In this document: positions 1 to 9,024 of the stretch, piece after piece | Layout of the letters: each line of letters opens with the position of its first letter | Position numbering within the stretch: position 1 is the stretch's first letter | Assembly: GCA_024281055.1 (NCBI GenBank) | Contig: JAMXLF010000102.1 | Location: forward strand, 1-55,287 | Length of the DNA stretch: 55,287 nucleotides | Direction of reading: 5' to 3' | DNA from: Geobacteraceae bacterium | GTDB lineage: Bacteria > Desulfobacterota > Desulfuromonadia > Geobacterales > Geobacteraceae | Position numbers and translations under genes: made by a program | The notes under the pieces: generated by a model | What the model saw: the letters and a program-made list of their open reading frames with translations, nothing else | Told to the model about the DNA's origin: nothing | The model's database searches: none

Positions 1-85
1 AGGCGACCGTCAGTCCCTTGAAGACAAAGTCGCCGGAGAGCCTCTTCTCGATCTGCCAGCGGTGGGTGTCCGTTTCCTGGAGCAT
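1..85 (-). CDS. pstC: Phosphate ABC transporter permease PstC, N-terminal fragment
   Basis: Only the first 28 codons are inside the window. The reading frame opens with MLQETDTHRWQIEKR and continues off the left edge. A GGAGAG ribosome-binding site lies 5 bases before the ATG. The cytoplasmic N-terminal segment is not diagnostic by itself. The assignment rests on its position directly downstream of pstS in the same direction, the usual pstSCAB order. A terminator hairpin separates it from pstS, so PstC is probably made at a lower level than the binding protein. Confidence 0.7.
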   Translation of the reverse strand, partial: MLQETDTHRWQIEKRLSGDFVFKGLTVA

Positions 86-148
86 GACGTCTCTCCGCAA
101 TGGGTTCGTGACCTGGTCGTGATTCATCCGCAACAAATCCTTGCTCGG

Positions 149-186
149 AAAAAGAGCCCGGAAAGGCTGGGGGGCGCTTTCCGGGC
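149..186 (-). terminator. Intrinsic terminator between pstS and pstC
   Basis: On the minus strand a perfect 10-bp stem (GCCCGGAAAG / CTTTCCGGGC) closes an 11-base loop and is followed by TCTTTTT. It lies just after the pstS stop and before pstC. Partial termination here would let the periplasmic binding protein be made in excess over the membrane transporter. Confidence 0.8.
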
Positions 187-199
187 CATGGAGGCGAAA

Positions 200-1231
200 T
201 CAGTACGTGATGCTCTTCACGGTCTTCTCCACCATCTTGGCCACGTTGGCGGGGAGCGGCGCATAGAGGAGCGCCGGAGCCATCTTCTGCCCACTCTTCA
301 GCTCCCAGTTGAGGAACTCGACCAGCTTCCTGCCGATGACCGGGTTTTTCTGGTGTTCATAGACGAGAAGGTAGGTGAAGCCGGCAATGGGATAGGCGTT
401 CTTGCCCGGCTGGTTCACGAGGGAGATCCGGTAGTCGGCCGGCATGTGTCTGGCGGCGCCGGCTGCGGCGGCACTGGTGGAGGCTATGGACGGCTCGACG
501 AACTGCCCGTCCCGGTTCTTCAGGAAGGCGACGGGGAGCTTGTTCTCGAAGGCGTAGGCGAGCTCTACGTAGCCGATGCTGTACCTGGTGGTCTTCACCT
601 GTCCGGCCACCCCTTCATTCCCTTTCCCGCCGAGACCGACCGGCCACCTGACCGAGGTCCCGGTCCCGACCTTCTTCTCCCATTCCGGGCTCACGCTGCA
701 GAGGTAATTGGTGAAGATGGACGTGGTGCCGCTCCCGTCGGAGCGGTGCACGACGATGATGGGGGAGGCGGGGAGGGTGATCCCCTTGTTGGCGGCGACG
801 ATGGCCGGGTCGTTCCACTTGGTGATTTTTCCCAGGTAGATGCCGGAGAGCACCTCGGGGGTGAGCTTGACCCCCTTGCCCACGCCGGGGAGGTTATAGG
901 TGACGACCACCGCTCCCATGACGGTCGGGATGTGGAGGAGCTTCCCCGGTGCGCTCCGCAGTTCCTCGTCGGAGAGCGGTTTGTCGCTGGCGCCGAAATC
1001 CACGGTCTGGGCGGTGATCTGCTTGATGCCCCCGCCGCTGCCGATGGACTGGTAGTTGAACTTCACGCTCGGGTCGATCTTCGCATACTCGCTGAACCAC
1101 TTGGAGTAGAGGGGGTAGGGGAAGGTCGCCCCCGCGCCGTTGATAAGGGTCGCGGCCGAGGACTGAACGGCCGCCAGGGTCGTCACGGCAACGGCCAGCG
1201 CGAGAAGACGGGTGATTATTCCCTTGGACAT
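200..1231 (-). CDS. pstS: Phosphate ABC transporter, periplasmic phosphate-binding protein PstS
   Basis: This is the high-affinity phosphate-binding protein that delivers Pi to the PstCAB transporter. The 343-residue product starts with a Sec signal peptide of about 27 residues (hydrophobic core, then QSSAA). Family hallmarks are GAGATFPYPLY near residue 33, SIGSGGGI near residue 63 and RSDGSGTTS in the middle, the last two supplying phosphate-contacting Ser/Asp/Thr residues. Length is normal for PstS. The ATG has GGAGG seven bases upstream. It is first in a leftward pst operon, behind a Pho-box-like promoter and before a terminator and pstC. Assignment is firm. Confidence 0.96.
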   Translation of the reverse strand: MSKGIITRLLALAVAVTTLAAVQSSAATLINGAGATFPYPLYSKWFSEYAKIDPSVKFNYQSIGSGGGIKQITAQTVDFGASDKPLSDEELRSAPGKLLHIPTVMGAVVVTYNLPGVGKGVKLTPEVLSGIYLGKITKWNDPAIVAANKGITLPASPIIVVHRSDGSGTTSIFTNYLCSVSPEWEKKVGTGTSVRWPVGLGGKGNEGVAGQVKTTRYSIGYVELAYAFENKLPVAFLKNRDGQFVEPSIASTSAAAAGAARHMPADYRISLVNQPGKNAYPIAGFTYLLVYEHQKNPVIGRKLVEFLNWELKSGQKMAPALLYAPLPANVAKMVEKTVKSITY

Positions 1232-1266
1232 GGATGCCTCCGTTAATTTCGCTTTCTTTCACTTTT

Positions 1267-1298
1267 AGAGTAGCAGCGGCGTGTTACAACCGCGTTAC
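1267..1298 (-). promoter_or_regulatory. Pho-box-like direct repeat and promoter of pstS
   Basis: On the minus strand GTAACGC and GTAACAC form an 11-bp-period direct repeat (7 bp + 4 bp spacer), the geometry of PhoB binding sites. It is followed 8 bases later by TACTCT, a plausible -10, about 35 bases before the pstS start. The base content differs from the E. coli Pho box, so the match is one of spacing and context. PhoB is encoded at 25261-25941. Confidence 0.5.
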
Positions 1299-1467
1299 GG
1301 CTTTTCGAAGATTCGGTTAAATGTGCGGAAAAGTGTGCCGTTCACCCGTAATTTTACCACCTTTTCACAACCCGTCCCGCTGCCGCCGGTGAGAGAAGCG
1401 CTCGCACGGCGGGCAAGAACCATAAGACTTCGAGATTCTGGAACCAAATGTTCACTCGATTCCGGGC

Positions 1468-1533
1468 CTTGATGAAATCTTGACCCCTTTCCGCGGCATC
1501 TTGAGCCCGCCTTTATGGCAAATGCTCTAGAGT
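1468..1533 (+). promoter_or_regulatory. Four-heptamer operator and promoter (site A, kinase operon)
   Basis: Heptamers CTTGATG (1468), CTTGACC (1479), CTTGAGC (1500) and CTTTATG (1511) start at relative positions 1, 12, 33 and 44. Ten bases after the last one is TAGAGT, a -10-like hexamer at 1528-1533. The same geometry occurs before kdpA-1 and kup. Two 11-bp-period direct repeats stacked over the -35 region are typical of OmpR/PhoB-family activators. KdpE is the most likely protein by context. Confidence 0.65.
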
Positions 1534-1580
1534 GATAACAGGAGAAGATGGTTTCCTGAATCACGTAAAGAGAGAATGCC

Positions 1581-1802
1581 ATGAAAATCTATCGCTTCGA
1601 TGAGGAAACAGGGTATTATCTGGGAGAAGACTTCGCCGACGAGGCGCCGCACATACGGGGAAATTTCGTCGTGCCTGCCGATGCCACGACAGTTGCACCG
1701 CCGCAGGTCGAACGCGGCCAGGTACCGGTCTTCGATGCTGCTGTGCAGCGGTGGGAAGTGCGACCGCAAGCGGACTGCAGCAAGTTGGGGAACGCACGGT
1801 AA
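1581..1802 (+). CDS. Small hypothetical protein, tail-fibre-assembly-like sequence
   Basis: This is a 73-residue acidic protein with no signal peptide or membrane segment. The central DATTVAPPQ followed by a G-Q-V-P-VFD and W-E pattern resembles short domains found in phage tail-fibre assembly proteins and in small Geobacter proteins of unknown function. No other phage gene is nearby, so a phage role is not implied. It is the first gene after site A and ends 33 bases before the kinase gene, so the two are probably co-transcribed. Ribosome-binding sequence is weak (GAGAGAA). Function unknown. Confidence 0.7.
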   Translation: MKIYRFDEETGYYLGEDFADEAPHIRGNFVVPADATTVAPPQVERGQVPVFDAAVQRWEVRPQADCSKLGNAR

Positions 1803-1835
1803 AGCTTGGCATTCCGGATAAGGCGGCGGACATAC

Positions 1836-2900
1836 ATGATGACTCAGTCTGAACGAAATGGCGCCACTCTTCCGGAGAATTCCCCGCCGGTCCCCCGGCA
1901 CACCGGCTACGATCTCCAGCCGGGGCAGACGCTCGACGACCGCTTCCTCATCGTAGAGACCATCAGCCGCAGCGGCATGGCGACTATTTTCAAGGCGACC
2001 GACCTCGCGACCCGGGAAACCGTGGCGGTCAAAGTGCCCCACTTGGAGTACGAGAGCTCCCTCCGCTTCTACTCGCAGTTCGAGCGGGAGGAAACGATCG
2101 GCCTCGGCCTGAACCATCCCTCCATCCTCCGCTTCCTCCCCGTGGAACACAAAAGCCGCCCCTATATCGTGACCGAATACCTGCGCGGTCATACGCTCGC
2201 CCATCTATTGAACAGCGCCAAGCCGATGCCGGAAAAGGACGCGCTCCCGCTTGCCGCCCGGATCTGCGAGGCGCTCGCCTACATGCACGGGCAGGGAGTG
2301 GTCCATCGCGACCTCAAGCCGCAGAACGTCATGGTCTGCGACGACGCGACGATCCGGATCATGGATTTCGGCATCGCCAAGGCAACGGAGGGGAGACGGA
2401 TCACCTTCGTCGGTTTCACCACCGCGGTGGGGACCCCGGATTACATGGCTCCCGAACAGGTCATGGGGAAGCGGGGCGACGAGCGGACCGACATCTACAG
2501 TCTCGGCGCCATGCTGTACGAAATGGCGGTCGGTGTGACGCCGTTCGCGGGGGAGAGCGAAAACGTGTTCGGGATGATGAATGCCCGCGTCATCGGCGAC
2601 CCGGTGGCCCCGCGCAAGCGCAACCCGCGGCTCTCGCGCGAGGCCGAGGAGATCATCCTGCACGCCATGGAACGCGATCCGGCCAGGCGCTATCAGACTG
2701 CAGCCGCGATGAAGGCGGAGCTGGACGACCCCTTGGCGGTGCAGCTGACCGGGCGCTGCGACCGCCTTCAGGCCCCATCCCCCTGGAAGCAGAACCGGAA
2801 ACAGGTGCTCTGGACCGCTTTCGGAGTGACGCTCGCGCTCTGCGTCATCATCGCGGTGCTGCTGCTGGTCCTTCACCGCGGGCCGTCACCGGTTCCCTGA
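1836..2900 (+). CDS. Membrane-anchored PknB-type serine/threonine protein kinase
   Basis: The 354-residue product is a eukaryotic-type Ser/Thr kinase with a cytoplasmic catalytic domain (about 38-300) and one C-terminal membrane helix (about 325-347) with almost nothing beyond it. Visible motifs are VAVKV with Lys66, HRDLKPQN (157-164), DFG (177-179) and APE (205-207). The glycine-rich loop is degenerate (SRSGMAT). No PASTA or other sensor domain is present. The start is the first of two adjacent ATGs; a TTG ten codons upstream is less likely. Its placement behind site A and before kdpABC suggests a role linked to potassium or envelope stress, but no substrate can be named. Confidence 0.88.
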   Translation: MMTQSERNGATLPENSPPVPRHTGYDLQPGQTLDDRFLIVETISRSGMATIFKATDLATRETVAVKVPHLEYESSLRFYSQFEREETIGLGLNHPSILRFLPVEHKSRPYIVTEYLRGHTLAHLLNSAKPMPEKDALPLAARICEALAYMHGQGVVHRDLKPQNVMVCDDATIRIMDFGIAKATEGRRITFVGFTTAVGTPDYMAPEQVMGKRGDERTDIYSLGAMLYEMAVGVTPFAGESENVFGMMNARVIGDPVAPRKRNPRLSREAEEIILHAMERDPARRYQTAAAMKAELDDPLAVQLTGRCDRLQAPSPWKQNRKQVLWTAFGVTLALCVIIAVLLLVLHRGPSPVP

Positions 2901-2985
2901 TGTACATCACCGCCAGGCTTTGACCTTCCTTTCTTTCCTCAGCAAACAGACTAAGACCCCCTCGCCTCTCGTTTCTTATATTGTT

Positions 2986-3051
2986 TTTGACAGCTTCTTG
3001 ACGCATTCCGGACCCATTTTAACACCTTCTTTAGACCATAAGCGTTACGAT
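2986..3051 (+). promoter_or_regulatory. Four-heptamer operator and promoter (site B, kdpABC copy 1)
   Basis: Heptamers TTTGACA (2986), CTTGACG (2997), TTTAACA (3018) and CTTTAGA (3029) have spacings 11, 21 and 11, exactly as at sites A and C. TACGAT at 3046-3051 is the -10 candidate, ten bases after the last heptamer. The kdpA ATG is 80 bases downstream. This is the best KdpE-operator candidate because it directly controls a kdp operon. Confidence 0.7.
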
Positions 3052-3130
3052 GATAATTGAAGCGCTATGAAACTAAGGTAGACTTCATGAAGATGAGGTC
3101 TGCGATCCAACTAACCGGAGATGAAACACT

Positions 3131-4909
3131 ATGAACATGTATGAATGGGCAGAAACGATCATCTTTTTCGTCGTCCTGCTGGCGCTCGTCAAGCCCCTGG
3201 GCACCTTCATGGCCCGGGTCTTCCAGGGGGAGCGGACCTTCCTGTCGCCCGTCCTCGTCCCCTGCGAGAACCTCCTTTACCGTATCTGCGGCGTGAACCG
3301 GGACGAAGAGATGGACTGGAAGCGGTATGCTGTCGGTCTCGTCCTCTTCAACCTTTTGACCGGCGTGGCGCTCTTCGCCATGCTCATGCTCCAGGGGATA
3401 TTGCCCCTCAACCCGCAGAAGTTCCCGGCCTTCTCCTGGCACTTGGCGCTCAACACCGCCATAAGCTTCATGACCAACACCAACTGGCAGAACTACAGCG
3501 GCGAATCGGCAGCCAGCTATTTTACCCAGATGTTCGGCTTTGCGGTGCACAACTTCACCTCCGCCGCAACCGGAATCGTGGTCGCCATCGCCCTCATTCG
3601 GGGGTTCGTGCGGCGCAGGACCACGGCAATCGGCAACTTCTGGGTGGACCTGACGAGGTGTACCCTCTACATTCTCCTGCCGCTGTCGATCGTTTTTGCG
3701 GTCTTTCTCGTCTCCCAGGGGGTGATCCAGAACTTCAGCGCTTACAGGACGGTGCCGCTGGTCCAGCCGGTCACCTACGACAAGCCGAAGCTGGACGACA
3801 AGGGAAACCCCATCAAGGATGCCAAGGGTAACCCGGTCACCGAGAGCGTGACGGCGAAGGAGGTCACCATACCCATGGGGCCGGTCGCCTCCCAGGAGGC
3901 GATCAAGGAGCTGGGGACCAACGGCGGCGGCTTTTTCAACGCCAACTCGGCCCACCCCTACGAAAACCCGACCCCCTTCTCCAACGTGGCGGAGATCTTC
4001 CTGATCCTCCTCATCTCCGGGGCGCTCACCGCCACCTTCGGCCGGATGGCGGGGAACCCCCGCCAGGGATGGGCGCTCCTTGCTGTCATGCTCGCCATCC
4101 TCGTCTTCGCGCTGGGCGTTCTCTACTGGGCGGAATCGAGCGGGAACCCGCTGGTGGCCAAGCTCGGCGTGCAGGGGATCAATATGGAGGGGAAGGAGAC
4201 CCGCTTCGGCCTGGCCGGGACCTCACTCTTCACCGTTGCCACCACCGGCACCTCCTGCGGCGCGGTGAACACCATGCATGACTCCTTGACTCCTCTCGGG
4301 GGGATGATGCCCCTTTCGCTCATCCTCCTCTCCGAGGTGGTCTTCGGCGGGGTCGGCACCGGGCTCTACACCATGCTCGCCTTCGTGGTGATCGCGGTCT
4401 TCGTGGCAGGGCTCATGATCGGCCGAACGCCGGAATTTCTCGGGAAGAAGATCGAGGTGCGGGAGATGTGGATGTCGATCATCACCGTCCTCGTCGCCGG
4501 CATCCTCGTCCTCATCTTCTCCGGTATCGCCATGGTGGTGCCGCAGGCCATCGCCTCCATGAACAACCCGGGCGCCCACGGCCTTTCCGAGGTGCTCTAC
4601 GCCTTCGCCTCCATGTCCAACAATAACGGGAGTGCCTTTGCCGGGCTGAACGGCAACACCGTCTTCTATAACCTGACCGGCGCGCTCTGCATGGTCGTCG
4701 GCCGCTTCGCCCCCATCCTCGCGTCCCTCGCCATGGCAGGCTCCCTGGCGGAGAAAAAGTACGTGCCGCCGAGCCTCGGGACGCTCCCCACCGACAAGGT
4801 GCCCTTCGCCCTCTGGCTCGGCCTGGTCATCCTGATCGTGGGGGCACTGACGTTCTTCCCGGCGTTGTCGCTGGGGCCGATCGTGGAACAGTTGCAGATG
4901 ATGCGGTAG
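3131..4909 (+). CDS. kdpA: K+-transporting P-type ATPase subunit A (copy 1)
   Basis: KdpA is the K+-channel-like subunit of the KdpFABC pump; it selects K+ at the periplasmic side and feeds KdpB. The 592-residue protein is polytopic. Four degenerate selectivity-filter regions are visible: TNTNWQ near 115, GTNGGGFF near 262, TSCGAVNT near 374 and NNGSAF near 498. A GGAG sits 9 bases before the ATG. Its stop codon lies inside an inverted-repeat element (4906-4980). No kdpF precedes this copy. Together with kdpB and kdpC it forms a complete high-affinity K+ uptake operon. Confidence 0.97.
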   Translation: MNMYEWAETIIFFVVLLALVKPLGTFMARVFQGERTFLSPVLVPCENLLYRICGVNRDEEMDWKRYAVGLVLFNLLTGVALFAMLMLQGILPLNPQKFPAFSWHLALNTAISFMTNTNWQNYSGESAASYFTQMFGFAVHNFTSAATGIVVAIALIRGFVRRRTTAIGNFWVDLTRCTLYILLPLSIVFAVFLVSQGVIQNFSAYRTVPLVQPVTYDKPKLDDKGNPIKDAKGNPVTESVTAKEVTIPMGPVASQEAIKELGTNGGGFFNANSAHPYENPTPFSNVAEIFLILLISGALTATFGRMAGNPRQGWALLAVMLAILVFALGVLYWAESSGNPLVAKLGVQGINMEGKETRFGLAGTSLFTVATTGTSCGAVNTMHDSLTPLGGMMPLSLILLSEVVFGGVGTGLYTMLAFVVIAVFVAGLMIGRTPEFLGKKIEVREMWMSIITVLVAGILVLIFSGIAMVVPQAIASMNNPGAHGLSEVLYAFASMSNNNGSAFAGLNGNTVFYNLTGALCMVVGRFAPILASLAMAGSLAEKKYVPPSLGTLPTDKVPFALWLGLVILIVGALTFFPALSLGPIVEQLQMMR

Positions 4910-4980
4910 GGGCGACCGGCCGGTCGCCCTCATTGACGTTACCACCGTTATCACCGGGGCGACCAGCCGGTCGCCCCTAC
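4906..4980. repeat. GTAGGGGC-type inverted-repeat element, kdpA-kdpB junction
   Basis: The outer 15-bp arms (4906-4920 and 4966-4980) are perfect inverted repeats. The left arm is also part of a perfect 20-bp palindrome (4910-4929). The element fills the kdpA-kdpB gap and contains the kdpA stop codon. A relative with the same GTAGGGGC/GCCCCTAC ends lies between kdpD and kdpE. It resembles a small non-coding REP or MITE-like element and could fold in the mRNA. Confidence 0.75.
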
Positions 4981-4996
4981 AGGAGATATAACCGCC

Positions 4997-7066
4997 ATGT
5001 CCAAACACGCACCCGAACCGATTTCCATCTTCGATCCGCGGATCATGCGACCCGCCCTGATCGAATCGTTCAAGAAGCTCGATCCCCGCACGCTCTGGAA
5101 GAACCCGGTCATGTTCACGGTGGAGATAGCGAGCGCCATCACCCTGGTGACCTTCGCCCTGTCCCTCACCGGCGCGAACAAAGAGCCGGCCTGGTTTACC
5201 GGCCTCGTCTCCGCCTGGCTCTGGCTGACGGTCATCTTCGCCAACTTCTCCGAGGCCCTGGCGGAGGGACGCGGCAAGGCGCGCGCCGCCAGCTTGCGGA
5301 AGACCCGCACGGAGGTGACGGCCAAGCGGCTGAAGAAGCCTGAGTTCGGGGCCGCCTACGAAGAGGTATCCGCCACCGACCTGCGCAAGGACGACTACAT
5401 CCTCGTCGAGACCCATGACACCATCCCGGGCGATGGCGACGTCGTGGCCGGTGCGGCCCTGGTGAACGAGTCCGCCATAACCGGCGAGTCGGCTCCGGTG
5501 GTGCGGGAGTCAGGGGGGGACCGGAGCGCCGTCACCGGCGGCACCACGGTCATCGCCAACGCGATCATCGTCCGGATCACCGCCAACCCGGGGGAGACCT
5601 TCCTCGACCGGATGATCTCCCTGATTGAGGGGGCGAAACGGCGCAAGACCCCCAACGAGATCGCCCTGGAGGTGCTCCTGATCGCGCTTACCCTGGTCTT
5701 CCTGCTGGTCTGCGCCAACATAAGCCCGCTTTCCATCTACAGCGTGAAGGCGGCGGGCCAGGGGTCGCCGGTGTCGCTCACGGTCCTGGTGGCGCTCTTC
5801 GTCTGTCTCGCGCCGACCACCATCGCCGCGCTCCTTCCCGCCATCGGCATCGCCGGCATGGACCGCCTCTTCCAGAAGAACGTGATCGCCCTGTCGGGGC
5901 GCGCCATCGAGGCTGCCGGTGACGTGAACGTGCTCCTGCTGGACAAGACAGGTACCATCACCCTCGGGAACCGCGAGGCGGTGGAGTTCGTCCCGGTGGG
6001 GGGGCACACGGACAAGGAGCTGGCCGAGGCGGCACTGATGGCGTCCCTCACCGACGAAACCCCGGAGGGGCGCTCCATCGTGGTGCTGGCGAAGAACAAG
6101 TACGGCTTGCAGGCGGACGCCCCTCCTGCCGACGCGGAAACCATCGTCTTCAGCGCCGACACCCGTCTCTCCGGCCTGAATACCGGGGGGAAACAGTACC
6201 GCAAGGGGGCCGCCGACTCGACGGTCGCCTTCGTGAAAAACCTTGGCGCAAAGGATCTTCACATCGACCTGGAAACCGTGGTGGACCGGATCGCCCGCGC
6301 CGGCGCAACGCCGCTCGTGGTCAGCTGCGATGCCGACATCCTCGGGGTGGTGAACCTCAAGGACATCATCAAGGGGGGGATCCAGGAGCGGTTCCAGCAG
6401 CTGCGGAGCATGGGGATCAAGACCGTGATGATCACGGGCGACAACCCCCTCACCGCCGCGGCCATCGCCGCCGAGGCCCAGGTGGACGACTTTCTCGCCC
6501 AGGCAAAGCCCGAGGACAAGCTGCGGCTCATCAAGGAAAACCAGGAGCAGGGCTACATGGTGGCCATGACCGGCGACGGCACCAATGACGCGCCGGCCCT
6601 GGCACAGGCGGACGTGGCGGTAGCCATGAACACCGGTACCCAGCCGGCCCGGGAGGCGGCGAACATCATCGACCTCGACTCCAACCCGACCAAGCTCCTC
6701 GACATCGTCGAGGTGGGGAAGCAGATCCTCATGACCCGGGGAAACCTGACCACCTTCAGCATCTCCAACGACATCGCCAAGTACTTCGCCATCATCCCGG
6801 CCATGCTGCTCTCCATCTATCCGCAGCTGAACGTGCTGAACGTCATGCACCTGGCGACCCCGCTCTCCGCGATCCTGTCGGCGGTCATCTTCAACGCGGT
6901 CATCATTCCGCTCCTGGTGCCGCTGGCACTCAAGGGGACCAAGTTCCGGGCCATGCCCGCGGAGAAGCTCCTGATCCACAACCTCCTCCTCTATGGGGCG
7001 GGCGGGATCATCGCGCCGTTCGTGGGGATAAAGGCGATCGACCTGGTGGTGGGGATGTTTGTGTAA
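4997..7066 (+). CDS. kdpB: K+-transporting P-type ATPase catalytic subunit B (copy 1)
   Basis: KdpB hydrolyses ATP and drives K+ import through KdpA. The 689-residue protein has the P-type ATPase set: TGES in the actuator domain (about 163-166), the phosphorylation loop DKTGT (Asp near 315), a nucleotide-binding domain, [12 protein letters not shown], and the hinge motif TGDGTNDAP near 527. Length matches typical KdpB. An AGGAG lies about 12 bases before the ATG, just after the repeat element. It is in one operon with kdpA and kdpC; a further repeat separates it from kdpC. Confidence 0.97.
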   Translation: MSKHAPEPISIFDPRIMRPALIESFKKLDPRTLWKNPVMFTVEIASAITLVTFALSLTGANKEPAWFTGLVSAWLWLTVIFANFSEALAEGRGKARAASLRKTRTEVTAKRLKKPEFGAAYEEVSATDLRKDDYILVETHDTIPGDGDVVAGAALVNESAITGESAPVVRESGGDRSAVTGGTTVIANAIIVRITANPGETFLDRMISLIEGAKRRKTPNEIALEVLLIALTLVFLLVCANISPLSIYSVKAAGQGSPVSLTVLVALFVCLAPTTIAALLPAIGIAGMDRLFQKNVIALSGRAIEAAGDVNVLLLDKTGTITLGNREAVEFVPVGGHTDKELAEAALMASLTDETPEGRSIVVLAKNKYGLQADAPPADAETIVFSADTRLSGLNTGGKQYRKGAADSTVAFVKNLGAKDLHIDLETVVDRIARAGATPLVVSCDADILGVVNLKDIIKGGIQERFQQLRSMGIKTVMITGDNPLTAAAIAAEAQVDDFLAQAKPEDKLRLIKENQEQGYMVAMTGDGTNDAPALAQADVAVAMNTGTQPAREAANIIDLDSNPTKLLDIVEVGKQILMTRGNLTTFSISNDIAKYFAIIPAMLLSIYPQLNVLNVMHLATPLSAILSAVIFNAVIIPLLVPLALKGTKFRAMPAEKLLIHNLLLYGAGGIIAPFVGIKAIDLVVGMFV

Positions 7067-7073
7067 CCTTGAT

Positions 7074-7180
7074 TCCCCCTCTCCTGGTGGGAGGGGGCGA
7101 GAGGGAGGGGGAAGGTCCGGCAGTCTGAAAAGTTGGCATCGTCACCCCCACCCTGACCCTCCCCCATCAAGGGGGAGGGG
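7074..7180. repeat. CCCCCTC/GAGGGGG-rich dispersed repeat, kdpB-kdpC gap
   Basis: The kdpB-kdpC gap contains two strong hairpins made from runs of C and G (CCCCCTC ... GAGGGGG, and CCCTCCCCC ATCAA GGGGGAGGG). This composition is characteristic of intergenic repeats scattered through many proteobacterial genomes. No coding content is seen. It could act as an mRNA hairpin or a partial terminator inside the operon. Confidence 0.6.
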
Positions 7181-7203
7181 ATGAATTTTAGGAGAAAATA
7201 TCC

Positions 7204-7770
7204 ATGAAAGAACTGAAACCCGCAATTCTGCTGTTCATCATCTTCACCATCATCTGCGGCGGCATCTATCCTGCGGTAGTTACCGGCATCGCCGCGGTCG
7301 CCTTCCCGCGGCAGGCCAAGGGGAGCTTCATCACCGACAAAGGCGGGAAGGAGATCGGCTCCAGCCTCATCGGCCAGCCCTTCTCTGACCCGAAATACTT
7401 CTGGCCCCGCCCCTCGGCCGCCACCGATTTCGCATACAACGCCATAGGCTCGGGAGGCTCCAACTCCGGCCCGACCAACCCCGATTACCTGAAGACCGTG
7501 GGGGACCGCGTCAAGGCGCTCCGCGACACGGGAGTCACCGGGAGCATCCCGGCTGACCTCGTCCAGGCCTCGGGGAGCGGGCTTGACCCGCACATCTCGC
7601 CGGAAGCGGCCAACGTGCAGGTTGCCCGCATCGCCAAGGCACGCGGGATGAGCGAGGACGAAGTCGCAAAGCTCGTCGCCGCCCACACCGAAGAGCGCCA
7701 GCTCGGTTTTCTGGGGGATCCCCGGGTGAACGTACTCGAAGTGAACCTGGCGCTGGACGCGGCGAAGTGA
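7204..7770 (+). CDS. kdpC: K+-transporting P-type ATPase subunit C (copy 1)
   Basis: KdpC is the periplasmic accessory subunit that stabilises the KdpFABC complex and raises ATP affinity. The 188-residue protein has one N-terminal membrane helix (about 8-30), then the typical RPS motif near residue 62, the SGSGLDPHIS motif and a C-terminal VNVLEVNLALD. Length is standard, unlike the enlarged copy 2. A GGAG lies 8 bases upstream of the ATG. It closes kdp operon 1. Confidence 0.96.
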   Translation: MKELKPAILLFIIFTIICGGIYPAVVTGIAAVAFPRQAKGSFITDKGGKEIGSSLIGQPFSDPKYFWPRPSAATDFAYNAIGSGGSNSGPTNPDYLKTVGDRVKALRDTGVTGSIPADLVQASGSGLDPHISPEAANVQVARIAKARGMSEDEVAKLVAAHTEERQLGFLGDPRVNVLEVNLALDAAK

Positions 7771-7913
7771 TCGGCCATCCCGGCAGGAATGACGGCCTTG
7801 AACGGCGGCTCTGGCTGGCAACCATGCGTGAACATGGTAAAATGTGAACAGTGCTGTGCGTACCGTCGCACTGCCTGCAGGTGGAGTGAAATCAAATGAA
7901 AAGGAGAAGCAGG

Positions 7914-8732
7914 ATGAAAAAACCAATGGTGCTTTTTTCACTGGCGATGATGTTTGTTGCTATTTCAGCGGGAGTGGCACTCGCCACTCCCTCCACCCAG
8001 ATATGGATTCCGTCCACGGACATCCAGCCGTTCGGCGTCTTCCATCTGAACGTCGACAACTATTTCCGCTCTTCCGGCGTGAGCAAGATCAACGAAGCGG
8101 CCGGCATCTCCGGCGGCAGGGATTACAACGTCCTGGATATCGGTCCGACCGTCGGGATACTCCCCTACGAAAAGATCCAGATGGAGGTCGGCTTCGACTT
8201 TCTCACCATCGCACAGGACCCGAACGACAACCACCCGTTCATGGGGAATTTCAAGATCGGCACCCCGGAAGATTCCATCTGCAAGTACTCGCCGGCCCTT
8301 GCCGTGGGCATGTACAACGTCGGTCCGACCAATTACGGGAAGGACAGGGCCCCGGGCATCACGTCGGGCCAGAACATCGTCTATGTCCTGGCGGCCAAGA
8401 CCATCCCCGCCATCGGTTCGGTGCCATCGCTGGGGAGGATTTCCGCCGGCTATTACCACGGCAGCGAACGGGCGTTGAGCGATCCCAGAGGCCACAGCGC
8501 CAACGACGGTGCGCTCCTCTCCTGGGACCGGACCATGACCGAGATCTCCGACAAGCTCTGGCTGGCTGTCGATTACATGAGCGGCAACAATGTGGACGGT
8601 GCCGTCAGCATCGGTGCTTCCTGGTCCTTCGCCAAGAATGTCTCGGTGATCTTCGGCTACGACATCTGGAAGGAGAAAAGCCTCGCCGGCAACAACACCT
8701 TCACCACGCAGCTGGACATCAACTTTCCATAG
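7914..8732 (+). CDS. Predicted outer-membrane beta-barrel protein
   Basis: This 272-residue exported protein has a clear signal peptide (MKKPMVLF, hydrophobic core, cleavage after GVALA near residue 24). The mature part is rich in alternating aromatic and small residues and ends in an aromatic/Pro pair after LDINF, as expected for a beta barrel. I do not recognise a named family. The start chosen is the second ATG, with AAGGAG seven bases upstream; another ATG six codons earlier is possible. It sits between the two kdp operons, so an outer-membrane role during K+ or osmotic stress is a guess from position. Confidence 0.7.
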   Translation: MKKPMVLFSLAMMFVAISAGVALATPSTQIWIPSTDIQPFGVFHLNVDNYFRSSGVSKINEAAGISGGRDYNVLDIGPTVGILPYEKIQMEVGFDFLTIAQDPNDNHPFMGNFKIGTPEDSICKYSPALAVGMYNVGPTNYGKDRAPGITSGQNIVYVLAAKTIPAIGSVPSLGRISAGYYHGSERALSDPRGHSANDGALLSWDRTMTEISDKLWLAVDYMSGNNVDGAVSIGASWSFAKNVSVIFGYDIWKEKSLAGNNTFTTQLDINFP

Positions 8733-8775
8733 CCGAGCGGAGCGACAGCCGCGACAGGATAAATAACGCGCAGAA

Positions 8776-8817
8776 GAGCCCCTCGCCAAAATGCAGGATG
8801 ACGCGAGAGGGCCCTTT
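8776..8817 (+). terminator. Probable terminator after the beta-barrel gene
   Basis: An imperfect hairpin pairs GAGCCCCTCGC with GCGAGAGGGCCC, followed by TTTT. It lies 43 bases after the stop codon and before the kdp-2 genes. The T-run is short and the stem has a bulge, so termination may be weak. Confidence 0.45.
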
Positions 8818-8916
8818 TGCCGCTCACCGAAACCCGCTGGGAGTGAGCCAAGCTATTTAGCAGCAGTCGCAATATTTCCCCGGAGCACATCGGCATGGGA
8901 CGAGGAGGCCACAGAT

Positions 8917-9012
8917 ATGAATCTTGCAACCTGGCTGTTGGCACTGTTTTTCCTGGGCATCGTATCGATGGGACTCTGTTACCTGTTCATGGAAGCGTGT
9001 GAAAGGATATAG
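8917..9012 (+). CDS. 31-residue single-helix membrane protein before kdpF
   Basis: The tiny product (MNLATWLLALFF ... CERI) is one hydrophobic helix followed by a short ME-A-CERI tail. It lies 12 bases before kdpF in the same direction, with GAGGAGG about 10 bases before the ATG. Very short membrane proteins with this kind of Cys-Glu-Arg ending occur beside kdp genes in other bacteria, so it may be an extra small Kdp subunit or regulator. Function is inferred only from size, topology and position. Confidence 0.65.
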   Translation: MNLATWLLALFFLGIVSMGLCYLFMEACERI

Positions 9013-9024
9013 GAGACGACGGTC

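Noticed and set aside
1581-1802. Prophage remnant based on the tail-fibre-assembly resemblance
   Set aside because: No integrase, capsid, lysis or other phage gene lies nearby, and the gene has its own regulated promoter and a kinase partner.
3085-3132. A kdpF for operon 1
   Set aside because: The only short frame there encodes about 15 polar residues, not a hydrophobic helix ending in RPE-F.
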